Origin: a bacterium
GTDB lineage: Bacteria > Patescibacteriota > Minisyncoccia > Phycocordibacterales > SBAW01
NCBI GenBank assembly: GCA_030647845.1
Contig: JAUSIO010000065.1
Location: 1-9,954 of the forward strand
Length of the DNA stretch: 9,954 bases
Reading direction: 5' to 3'
A program made the translations under genes and the position numbers. Positions 1-5,991 of the stretch are shown here, piece after piece. Position 1 is the stretch's first letter, and each line of letters begins with the position of its first letter. The notes below the pieces were generated by a model. It was not told where the DNA came from. It made no database searches and saw only the letters and a program-made list of their open reading frames with translations.

Positions 1-198
1 GAGTGCCAGCGCTGTAGAGCACACTGCTGCCGAGAAGCTGTCTCAAGGACTTTACTCCATCAACAATACTCTCTAGCCAGACGTTTGCAGTCGTGCCAGA
101 TGGAACGTTGGTGCTGGTCCACGTTACGGTCTGGGTGGAGGTCGCCTGCCAGGAGGAGCTGGAAGTGGGCGAGGTGATGGTGACGGTGGGGACTGGAG
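1..198 (-). repeat. In-gene direct repeat, copy B (third Kre9-like domain)
   Basis: Positions 1-198 match 1843-2040 at 190 of 198 bases, an offset of 1842 bp that is a multiple of three and so in frame. The first 79 bases are identical and the match runs off the left edge. It encodes the N-terminal part of a Kre9/KNH-like domain (TITSPTSSSWQATSTQTVTW and onward). Confidence 0.9.
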
Positions 199-2989
199 CG
201 GTTACCGTCACGGCCTGGGTCGCGGTCGCCGCAGGTGCAGTGCTTCCCGTGCAAGTGATGGAGTAGATGGTGATGGTCTTGGTGGGGGTAACGATGACAG
301 AACTGCTTGTTGCAGAGGCGATGAAGTCGGGGCTGGTGCAGGAGTCGGCGCTGGTACTGCTCCAAGTGAGCGTTGCGGATTGGCCGGAGAGTATGGACGT
401 TTTGTCGACGGTAAGGGTGACTGTGGGAGGTGGAGCGACAGCGGTAATCGTTACGCTCTTCGACACGCTCGTGCTGTCGAGGCCGGTGCAGGTGATGGAA
501 TAGGTGTAGGTGCCGGCAGTGGTGATCGTGTCTTTGCTCGAACCGAGTGCGTTTGAGGTTATTGCGAGAGTACCTGTAATAAATGGTGACGATAATGTGC
601 AACTCTTGTCTTTAACGTTGGTTGAGCTCCACGCAAGGGTGTACGAGTCCCCGGTCGTAACGGTAGCGCTGTTCGTTGGGTTACTTGTTGTCGATGTGGC
701 GACGGTAAAGGTGAGTGTGGTATTGACATTGACGTATTTCAATATCGGCACGCTCCCTCCCCCAGAGAACTGCGAGTTGAGACGCTGCATGTCATTGCCG
801 TTGATATCTATTACCCACGTCCCGACGGCGCTGGCATTCGGAGAACCGCGATCATAGACGATCCACTTGCCATCGGGCGACCAGATAGGATTGTCGGAGG
901 TGACGCAGGCGCCTGGATTCTGTGCGCTTTCCTGCGTCATCTGCTGCTGCTCTTGCAGTGTCATGGTCGGATGGCATGCGGTCAGGAGCTTGATGGATCC
1001 GCCGCCTGCAGGCATTACGCCGATATTGTGGTATTTCGTCGCAAATTTGTTCACACCCGAAACCGTCATCTCTGCATCGTCGGGTTGTGACTCTGTTCCC
1101 GTGTAGATGGCGATCGTCGTTTCGTCGGGGGATATTGATGAAGCGTTGCCGTCTGGGTAGTTGAGGTCGGTCGGGAAGGTGAGTTGCCGCAGTCCCGTTC
1201 CGTCGGTGTTGATCCTGAAGATCTCGTTGTGCCTTGGAATCGATCCAGTCCCAGCCGTATAGGTGAGCCATGTGCCAGAAGACGCAAGCGATGGCGCATC
1301 ACCGCCAGTATCTTTAAACGAGACTAATTGCTTGAGGCCGGAGCCGTCTTTTTGCATGAGCCAGATGCCTCCTCCCCCCTTAAATACAATGAGGCCGTTC
1401 TTTGCCATCTGTACTCTCGAGATCTCTCCCGTCAAATTAATATTTCCGATCTGCTTTGGGTTCGTGCCGTCGGCATCCATGATCCAGATCTGTGTCGAGC
1501 CACTTCGATTGGAAACGAAGATGATCTTGCCGTCGGGCGTCCACGATGGATACTGGTTTCCGGATCCAGTCAGCACCTTCTTGCCAGTGCCGTCGGCGCG
1601 AATGGTGTATATGGAGCCCGATGCCAATGAAGCCCCCGGATCGGAATTGTCGTTCATCACAAGGAGACCATGCTGTATGAGGTAGGTGCTAACAACGGTG
1701 GCGGTGGGTGCGGGGGTGGTGGCAATCACCTGGAAAGCGGCACTTGTCACGGCGGGTATACTTCCTGTGGTTGCCACAATTTTAATATCGTATGTGCCTG
1801 CGGGCAACGTCTTGGAAAGTCCCGAGGAAAGCGTTGCCTTGAGAGTGCCAGCGCTGTAGAGCACACTGCTGCCGAGAAGCTGTCTCAAGGACTTTACTCC
1901 ATCAACAATACTCTCTAGCCAAACATTGGCAGTCGTGCCAGCCGGAACGTTGGTACTGGTCCACGTTACGGTCTGGGTGGAGGTCGCCTGCCAGGAGGAG
2001 CTGGAAGTGGGTGAGGTGATAGTGACGGTGGGGACTGGAGTTACTGAAGCTGCCGTCACACAGAAAGCGGCACTCCGCACAGGCGGTATAGGTATAACTG
2101 GCGTAGTCGGAACTATCATGATGGCAATATCGTATAAGCCCGCAGGCAACATCTTTAAAAGTCCCGAGGAAAGTGTCGCTGTGACGCTACCAGCACTGTA
2201 GAGCACGTCGCCACCACCGAGGAGTTGCGTCAATGCTCCAACACCAGTAGAAAGATTCTCAAGCCAGACATGGGCGTTTACGCCAGCTGGAATGTTACTG
2301 CTCGTCCAGGTTACTGTCTTGGTTGATGTCGCTCCCCATATAGCACCGGCGATTGGCGAGGTGATGGCGACGGGATAAGGTGTGTCAGTGATGCCATCAT
2401 TTAATGAGAGCGTAGCCGATGTGCCAGGGGCGCTAAAAAGGGGCGTGAGGTCAGCGGTAGCGATGACATGTCCACCGCGTGGAATTGTATTCGGCATGGG
2501 TGTCAGATAGTCCTGCGTCGACCAGCCGATGGTTCCGTTGGACCACGTTACTTGGGACCATATGTCTCCATCGAGACTAGTCGAGTTAGTACTACTGATA
2601 AAGCCGGTGGAACCGCTTGGGATAGTGACAATAATTGAATACGACGTACCTGCGCCTGACCTAGCATTGAGGTTGGCGTTGGCAGAAATCCATTCACCCG
2701 CAAAGTAAGTGGGTACAGGCGGAGTTCCGACGCATTTGCCAGTGACCGTTATGGGAGCCAAAGAGTCCTGTTTCACCCAGCCAGCGGCACCATTGCTCCA
2801 TTGTACTCTCAACCAAACGTATCCATCCGCAGTGATGGGGCCACCAAAAACAGCCCCCGTAGAACCCTTTGGGATAGTGACACTGGCAGCGGCCACAGCA
2901 TTAGTCGTGGGAATGAAAAACGCGGTCAGGAGCAGAAAGAGGCCGAGAAGTGGAAGTACGTATCGGTTCATAGATAGTTTAGATGTCAT
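1..2989 (-). CDS. Large secreted multidomain protein (SH3 / Kre9-KNH-like / TolB-like propeller / Ig-like), C-terminus cut by window edge
   Basis: The frame is open without a stop from 2989 to the left edge, about 996 residues, and the C-terminus lies outside. Domains in order: signal peptide 1-36 ending near NAVAAAS; SH3b-like domain about 36-79; second SH3b about 100-163 with NLNARSGAGTSYSII; Kre9/KNH-like domain about 207-312; a second one about 318-425; PD40/TolB-type beta-propeller about 430-750, with WTPDGK, SPDET and WSPDGK blade motifs and repeated 'DGTG.K.L' turns; two Ig-like domains about 755-915 containing SGQSATLTWSSTSADSC; then a third Kre9-like domain entering the edge. The architecture suggests an exported, cell-surface or wall-associated protein; ligand and function are unknown. 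Only 4 nt separate it from the peptidoglycan-binding gene upstream, so they are probably co-transcribed. The start at 2989 (MTSKLSMNRY) is the first in-frame ATG; ATG 2971 (MNRYVLPLL) also gives a good signal peptide. Neither has a Shine-Dalgarno site. Confidence 0.88.
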   Translation of the reverse strand, partial: MTSKLSMNRYVLPLLGLFLLLTAFFIPTTNAVAAASVTIPKGSTGAVFGGPITADGYVWLRVQWSNGAAGWVKQDSLAPITVTGKCVGTPPVPTYFAGEWISANANLNARSGAGTSYSIIVTIPSGSTGFISSTNSTSLDGDIWSQVTWSNGTIGWSTQDYLTPMPNTIPRGGHVIATADLTPLFSAPGTSATLSLNDGITDTPYPVAITSPIAGAIWGATSTKTVTWTSSNIPAGVNAHVWLENLSTGVGALTQLLGGGDVLYSAGSVTATLSSGLLKMLPAGLYDIAIMIVPTTPVIPIPPVRSAAFCVTAASVTPVPTVTITSPTSSSSWQATSTQTVTWTSTNVPAGTTANVWLESIVDGVKSLRQLLGSSVLYSAGTLKATLSSGLSKTLPAGTYDIKIVATTGSIPAVTSAAFQVIATTPAPTATVVSTYLIQHGLLVMNDNSDPGASLASGSIYTIRADGTGKKVLTGSGNQYPSWTPDGKIIFVSNRSGSTQIWIMDADGTNPKQIGNINLTGEISRVQMAKNGLIVFKGGGGIWLMQKDGSGLKQLVSFKDTGGDAPSLASSGTWLTYTAGTGSIPRHNEIFRINTDGTGLRQLTFPTDLNYPDGNASSISPDETTIAIYTGTESQPDDAEMTVSGVNKFATKYHNIGVMPAGGGSIKLLTACHPTMTLQEQQQMTQESAQNPGACVTSDNPIWSPDGKWIVYDRGSPNASAVGTWVIDINGNDMQRLNSQFSGGGSVPILKYVNVNTTLTFTVATSTTSNPTNSATVTTGDSYTLAWSSTNVKDKSCTLSSPFITGTLAITSNALGSSKDTITTAGTYTYSITCTGLDSTSVSKSVTITAVAPPPTVTLTVDKTSILSGQSATLTWSSTSADSCTSPDFIASATSSSVIVTPTKTITIYSITCTGSTAPAATATQAVTVTAPVPTVTITSPTSSSSWQATSTQTVTWTSTNVPSGTTANVWLESIVDGVKSLRQLLGSSVLYSAGT
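1843..2040 (-). repeat. In-gene direct repeat, copy A (second Kre9-like domain)
   Basis: Partner of the copy at 1-198. The eight mismatches (copy B positions 80, 83, 86, 100, 101, 113, 170, 179) are all synonymous except position 100, which swaps Ser and Ala. A diverged third relative of the domain is encoded at about 2080-2370, recognisable by VTWTSSNIPAG and LPAGLYDI. Confidence 0.9.
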
Positions 2990-2993
2990 ACGG

Positions 2994-3509
2994 TTATTGC
3001 CCACACTGCCACGAGGCGGTGCATCCCTTGGTGTCTTTCACCTCTTTCCATGTGCCGGTGCATGCTTGGCCGGTGGGGAGCGCGACGAGCGGGCATTGGG
3101 GTTGGAGGGTGGAGGGAGGAGCGGATTTGGGAGTATAGACTGGTGTTGGCGACGATGAGGTGTTGGCGCACGCGAGGCCAATTGCCTTGCGTGTCTTTGG
3201 GCCGACAGCGCCATAGCCAGTCGTAGCGGGTGTGCCGGATGAGACAACGCTTTGGGATGCTTGGAACTTCTGCACTGCCGCTTCGGTGAGAGCGCCGAAG
3301 TAGCCGGTTGTGGATTCGCTTGTGAGGAATCCTTGTGCTACCAGGAATTGTTGGAGCGCTTTTACGTCGGCTCCTTTCGCGCCGCGCGCGAGGGTGCGCG
3401 CGAGCGTGGGGCAAGAAGTCGAAGATGTTTGAACAGCGGCGAGCGCAAACAGGGGCGATAGGAGTATCGCCGTACCGATAACCACACCAGCAGATTTTGA
3501 ATAGTTCAT
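2994..3509 (-). CDS. Secreted peptidoglycan-binding domain protein
   Basis: This 171-residue protein has a signal peptide at 1-25 (MNYSKSAGVVIGTAILLSPLF then ALA-A). Residues about 36-112 form a PG_binding_1-like domain: LARGAKGADVKALQQFL, TGYFGALTEAAVQKFQ and YGAVGPKTRKAIG are its three hallmark helices and turns. A Ser/Pro/Thr linker (117-137) follows, then a short Cys-rich tail with four Cys between 139 and 169 and a final WQCGQ. Family knowledge says such domains bind peptidoglycan; no catalytic domain is present, so it may be a wall anchor or decoy. It lies 32 bp after the aldolase gene and 4 bp before the large SH3/propeller gene. The start fits the signal peptide; no Shine-Dalgarno is visible. 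Confidence 0.87.
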   Translation of the reverse strand: MNYSKSAGVVIGTAILLSPLFALAAVQTSSTSCPTLARTLARGAKGADVKALQQFLVAQGFLTSESTTGYFGALTEAAVQKFQASQSVVSSGTPATTGYGAVGPKTRKAIGLACANTSSSPTPVYTPKSAPPSTLQPQCPLVALPTGQACTGTWKEVKDTKGCTASWQCGQ

Positions 3510-3529
3510 AACGGTTCTTGCACAGTATC

Positions 3530-3535
3530 AGTATA
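3530..3535 (-). promoter_or_regulatory. Candidate -10 box (TATACT) for the peptidoglycan-binding gene
   Basis: TATACT lies on the minus strand in the 32-bp gap after the aldolase stop, 20 nt before the ATG at 3509, so this transcript would have a short leader of roughly 14 nt. An exact TATAAT also overlaps the aldolase stop at 3541-3546. No good -35 was found for either, so this is tentative. Confidence 0.4.
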
Positions 3536-3541
3536 CCCCTA

Positions 3542-4417
3542 TTATATTCCCGCAAGTAGCTTGATTTTTTGTGCAACAAACGCTTGCATTGCGGCAACCG
3601 ATGGTGCCAAAAATTTGTATGGCGTGGTTTCCTGTGTTGTGTCGAGTGTTGCTTTTAGAGAGTCGCGGTAGAGCACGCGCAGGTCGGTGTTGATGTGTAT
3701 CATCACAATCCCCGCCTTGATTGCCTGGACAAATTCTTCATCGCTACTCCCCGAGCCGCCGTGCAACACTAAGGGCACGCTCACAGCACCTGCCAACTGT
3801 GCAATGCGCACAATCGAGAGTTTTGGTTGTCCACTTTTGACAATGCCGTGGATATTGCCAACGGCCGGCGCAAACAAATCGATACCGGTTTGCTGTACAA
3901 ATGCCGCCGCTTCCTCTGGCTTGGTCATCATTTCCTCTGTGATGGCAACGCCTTCGGGCAACGTGTCCATCACGCTCGAGGACGTGCCGATGTAGCCGAG
4001 CTCGCCTTCCACAAGAACGTCTCGCCCACTCCCTACTTCGCCCAAGCTTCGCAGGGCAAGCGCCTTGCATTCTTTTAGTAAAGCAACGTTTTTCTCAAAC
4101 GGGAGTTTGGCGCCGTCGACAACGACCGAGTCAACGCCGTCGGCAATCGCCTGCTCTACCTTCTCGACCGAGTAGGTGTGGTCGGCGTTAAGATATATCT
4201 GGATGCCTTGCGCGCGGTAGAGGTCAACGAGCGCGCGGGCATCGCGCAGGGGGAAGTAGCCGCGCTCGCCCTCGGAGAGGCCGACCACCACTGGCAAGTT
4301 GCACTCTTTTGCCGCCGAGGCAATCGCCTTGAGTTGGTTGGAGTCAGAAAAATTAAAATGTCCCAACGCCTTGTGGCTGTTTTTGAATTCGGCTATTATC
4401 TCGCGCAGTGTTTGCAT
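3542..4417 (-). CDS. fba: Class II fructose/ketose-bisphosphate aldolase
   Basis: This 291-residue TIM-barrel protein belongs to the zinc-dependent class II aldolases, which cleave fructose-1,6-bisphosphate to DHAP and glyceraldehyde-3-phosphate in the cytosol. Visible motifs: YLNADHT at 75-81 (D79 catalytic and H80 metal ligand by family analogy), GVDSVVVDGAKLPFEKN at 94-110, EGELGYIG at 137-144, VGNIHG with H190, LVLHGGSG with H219, and HINTDLR at 241-247 for the phosphate/DHAP site. The usual HLDHG reads NADHT here, so substrate preference (fructose, tagatose or another ketose bisphosphate) cannot be fixed from sequence. I chose ATG 4417 rather than upstream ATG 4435 because the longer version would place the TATACT box inside the coding region, while 4417 lies 6 nt after that box. 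It shares the window with kinase and transketolase genes of the same carbon pathways. Confidence 0.88.
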   Translation of the reverse strand: MQTLREIIAEFKNSHKALGHFNFSDSNQLKAIASAAKECNLPVVVGLSEGERGYFPLRDARALVDLYRAQGIQIYLNADHTYSVEKVEQAIADGVDSVVVDGAKLPFEKNVALLKECKALALRSLGEVGSGRDVLVEGELGYIGTSSSVMDTLPEGVAITEEMMTKPEEAAAFVQQTGIDLFAPAVGNIHGIVKSGQPKLSIVRIAQLAGAVSVPLVLHGGSGSSDEEFVQAIKAGIVMIHINTDLRVLYRDSLKATLDTTQETTPYKFLAPSVAAMQAFVAQKIKLLAGI

Positions 4418-4423
4418 ACTTTT

Positions 4424-4429
4424 AGTATA
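4424..4429 (-). promoter_or_regulatory. -10 box (TATACT) of fba, leaderless design
   Basis: TATACT followed by AAAAGT and then ATG 4417. With transcription starting about 7 nt after a -10 hexamer, the mRNA would begin at or next to the start codon. The ten bases TATACTAAAA recur identically before the transketolase N-half gene. No convincing -35 is seen. Confidence 0.65.
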
Positions 4430-4449
4430 CCGCAACCCCGACGTTTTAG

Positions 4450-4469
4450 CTCCGACGATTCTATCGGAG
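4450..4469. other. Inverted repeat upstream of the fba promoter
   Basis: CTCCGA (4450-4455) and TCGGAG (4464-4469) can pair around an 8-base loop. It ends about 20 bp upstream of the fba -10 box, so it could be an operator or part of the RNA end of the small gene at 4544-4747. There is no adjacent T-run on either strand. Confidence 0.35.
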
Positions 4470-4496
4470 AGCCGACTGTAGCGTTGGCTTCGTGGT

Positions 4497-4514
4497 CCCG
4501 ACCGAAGCGTCGGG
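4497..4514. other. GC-rich hairpin with adjacent A/T run
   Basis: CCCGAC (4497-4502) pairs with GTCGGG (4509-4514) around CGAAGC; the minus-strand loop contains UUCG. Seven A's follow at 4517-4523 on the plus strand. On the minus strand the T-run comes before the hairpin, and on the plus strand the run is A, so it does not fit an intrinsic terminator in either direction. It may be a dispersed intergenic repeat or an RNA-end stabiliser. Confidence 0.4.
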
Positions 4515-4543
4515 ATAAAAAAATGCGCCCAGAGCGAGCGCGA

Positions 4544-4747
4544 TTAGTGCCACACAGCTTTTTGGTAGTCCTCAAATGGACCCATGAGGAATACCTCCCT
4601 CGGACTCCCCTCAGTAACTGAGAAGACGTACTGCATCCCCTCAGGAGTCTGGATAAGGTCGTCGACCTCGAGCGGTGGTGCGTTTTTCTCGAGTCTGGAA
4701 CCTACAAACCGCGAATCGCAGGTATATAGACGGTAAAGAGCACGCAT
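4544..4747 (-). CDS. Small hypothetical protein (67 aa), probable
   Basis: I do not recognise this family. It fills an otherwise empty 360-bp stretch between the fba and kinase starts. The protein has a plausible globular composition: alternating polar and hydrophobic stretches (LEVDDLIQTPEGMQYVFSV, REVFLMGPFEDYQKAVW) suggest a small beta-rich fold, and there is no signal peptide or membrane segment. The start is uncertain. The frame is open up to ATG 4807, but starts at 4807 or 4798 would overlap the kinase promoter or start. ATG 4747 lies 37 nt after a minus-strand TATACT at 4785-4790, and an AAGGAG lies at 4777-4782. The absence of known motifs leaves room for it to be spurious. Confidence 0.5.
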   Translation of the reverse strand: MRALYRLYTCDSRFVGSRLEKNAPPLEVDDLIQTPEGMQYVFSVTEGSPREVFLMGPFEDYQKAVWH

Positions 4748-4784
4748 CGCACACCCCACTGTCTGCTGTGGAACGTCTCCTTGT

Positions 4785-4792
4785 AGTATACT
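4785..4792. promoter_or_regulatory. Palindromic -10 box AGTATACT, pfkB-type kinase promoter and possible divergent promoter
   Basis: On the plus strand TATACT (4787-4792) lies 8 nt before ATG 4801, predicting a leaderless or near-leaderless kinase mRNA. Because AGTATACT is its own reverse complement, the minus strand also carries TATACT (4785-4790), which could serve the small gene at 4544-4747. No clear -35 is visible on either side. Confidence 0.6.
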
Positions 4793-4800
4793 CCTCATAT

Positions 4801-5814
4801 ATGCCAAAGCAAATCGACTTTCTCGCCGTGGGGGATATCGTGATAGACCAATTTATCAAGCTCAAAGACGCCTCTGTCCATTGCAAAATTAACAACGAGG
4901 ACTGCGAGATTTGCATGCGCTGGGGCGACAAAATCCCGTTTGAGTCCATGACCGAGGTGCTAGCGGTCGGCAACGCCGCTAATGCCGCGGTTGCTGCCGC
5001 GCGGCTGGGGTTAGGTGCTGGCCTGCGTGCATACGTTGGCAACGACGAAAACGGCGCAAAGTGTATTGCGTCGCTTGAGCGTGATGGCGTCTCGACCGCG
5101 CTAGTCGAGACGCAAGCAGGCAAACACACCAACTACCATTTTGTCCTGTGGTACGAAGATAACCGCACTATTTTAGTAAAGCACGAAGCGTTTGACTATT
5201 CGGTGCCGCCTGCCCGCAGCGGTGAAGAAGGGCCACAGTGGCTGTACCTTTCTTCACTCGCACAAAACTCACTCCCCTACGAGCAAGCCACTGCGGCGTG
5301 GCTAGCACAACACCCCGGCGTTAAACTCGCTTTCCAACCCGGCACCTTCCAAATTGAGCAAGGGGTCGAGGCGCTCAAAGACATATACCAACAGAGCGAC
5401 ATTTTCTTTTGTAACAAAGAAGAGGCGGAGAAAATACTCCATAAACCTGCCGGCAGCGAGACAAGAGAATTATTGCGTGGTGTACAAGCGCTCGGCCCAA
5501 AAGTTGTTGTTATCAGTGACGATACGCGTGGCGCATATGCCAGAGAGGAGTCGGGTGCCTCGTGGCACGTGCCGCGCTACCCAGACCCGCGGCCACCCCG
5601 CGAGATTACCGGCGCAGGAGACGCACTTGCGTCAACCACGGTCGCGGCGCTCGCGCTCGGCAAACCGCTCGGCGAGGCATTGTTATGGGGAGCGACAAAC
5701 GCCTCGGCGGTACTACAGGAAATCGGCGCACAAAAGGGGTTGCTGTCGCGCGAGCAACTCGAGCATAATCTGCAAAACCCTCCGGCAGCATTTGCATTGC
5801 AAAAAATGGAATAG
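4801..5814 (+). CDS. PfkB/ribokinase-family carbohydrate (or nucleoside) kinase
   Basis: This 337-residue cytosolic kinase has the ribokinase fold. Visible marks: GDIVID at 11-16 in the first strand and turn, the glycine-rich GNAANAAVAAARLG at 57-70 (PfkB signature 1 region), VGNDENG at 79-85, NKEEAE at 205-210 (Mg/ATP region), and TGAGDALAST at 270-279 (PfkB signature 2), where D274 of GAGD is the catalytic base by family analogy. Members phosphorylate sugars, sugar phosphates or nucleosides with ATP; the substrate cannot be named here, though ribose, fructose-6-phosphate or a nucleoside would fit the neighbouring aldolase and transketolase. ATG 4801 was chosen because it sits 8 nt after TATACT; the longer open frame from 4675 adds an unrelated extension across the promoter. 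The gene converges on the transketolase operon, with the stops only 3 nt apart. Confidence 0.88.
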   Translation: MPKQIDFLAVGDIVIDQFIKLKDASVHCKINNEDCEICMRWGDKIPFESMTEVLAVGNAANAAVAAARLGLGAGLRAYVGNDENGAKCIASLERDGVSTALVETQAGKHTNYHFVLWYEDNRTILVKHEAFDYSVPPARSGEEGPQWLYLSSLAQNSLPYEQATAAWLAQHPGVKLAFQPGTFQIEQGVEALKDIYQQSDIFFCNKEEAEKILHKPAGSETRELLRGVQALGPKVVVISDDTRGAYAREESGASWHVPRYPDPRPPREITGAGDALASTTVAALALGKPLGEALLWGATNASAVLQEIGAQKGLLSREQLEHNLQNPPAAFALQKME

Positions 5815-5817
5815 TAT

Positions 5818-5991
5818 TTACTGCATCTGTGCGAGCGCCGTTTGCGCAAGAAAGGTTGCTATCGGGTTTTGGCCTGATGCCGCGTGCCACACGAGCAAAC
5901 CAATACCGAATGTAAACGATGCTACCAGCATAAGGGAGAGTACCCCGTTGATGTTTGTCTGCAACCACTGTGCTTGTCCGAATGTTGGCAT
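5818..5991 (-). CDS. Small single-pass membrane protein (57 aa)
   Basis: This short gene begins MPTFGQAQWL. Residues about 16-37 (NGVLSLMLVASFTFGIGLLVWH) form one membrane segment, followed by a short alanine-rich tail ending LAQMQ. I do not recognise the family. Its ATG overlaps the transketolase C-half stop by one base (TGATG), a classic coupling arrangement, so it would be translated from the same mRNA as the last gene of the operon. Its stop lies 3 bp from the kinase stop on the other strand, so it exactly fills the remaining space. That fit, plus a coherent membrane segment, is why I call it a gene despite its size. A link to carbon metabolism is only positional. Confidence 0.68.
   Translation of the reverse strand: MPTFGQAQWLQTNINGVLSLMLVASFTFGIGLLVWHAASGQNPIATFLAQTALAQMQ

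Noticed and set aside
60..602. Minus-strand 180-residue ORF and plus-strand ORFs at 267-503, 510-857, 867-1106, 1263-1685, 1926-2201 and 2709-3158
   Set aside because: All lie inside the continuous minus-strand frame 1-2989 that encodes recognisable SH3, Kre9-like, propeller and Ig-like domains; they are His/Arg- or Val-rich shadow frames with low-complexity composition.
2986..3597. 203-residue minus-strand ORF overlapping the peptidoglycan-binding gene
   Set aside because: Its sequence is Arg/His/Pro-rich and it overlaps a frame with a signal peptide and a clear PG_binding_1 domain, and it would also run into the aldolase gene end.
4497..4524. Intrinsic terminator at the 18-bp hairpin
   Set aside because: A T-run must follow the hairpin on the transcribed strand; here an A-run follows on plus and the T-run precedes it on minus.
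4675..4800. Upstream extension of the PfkB kinase to ATG 4675
   Set aside because: The added 42 residues have no family counterpart and would place the TATACT box and the opposite-strand small gene within the coding region; the kinase fold starts properly at 4801.
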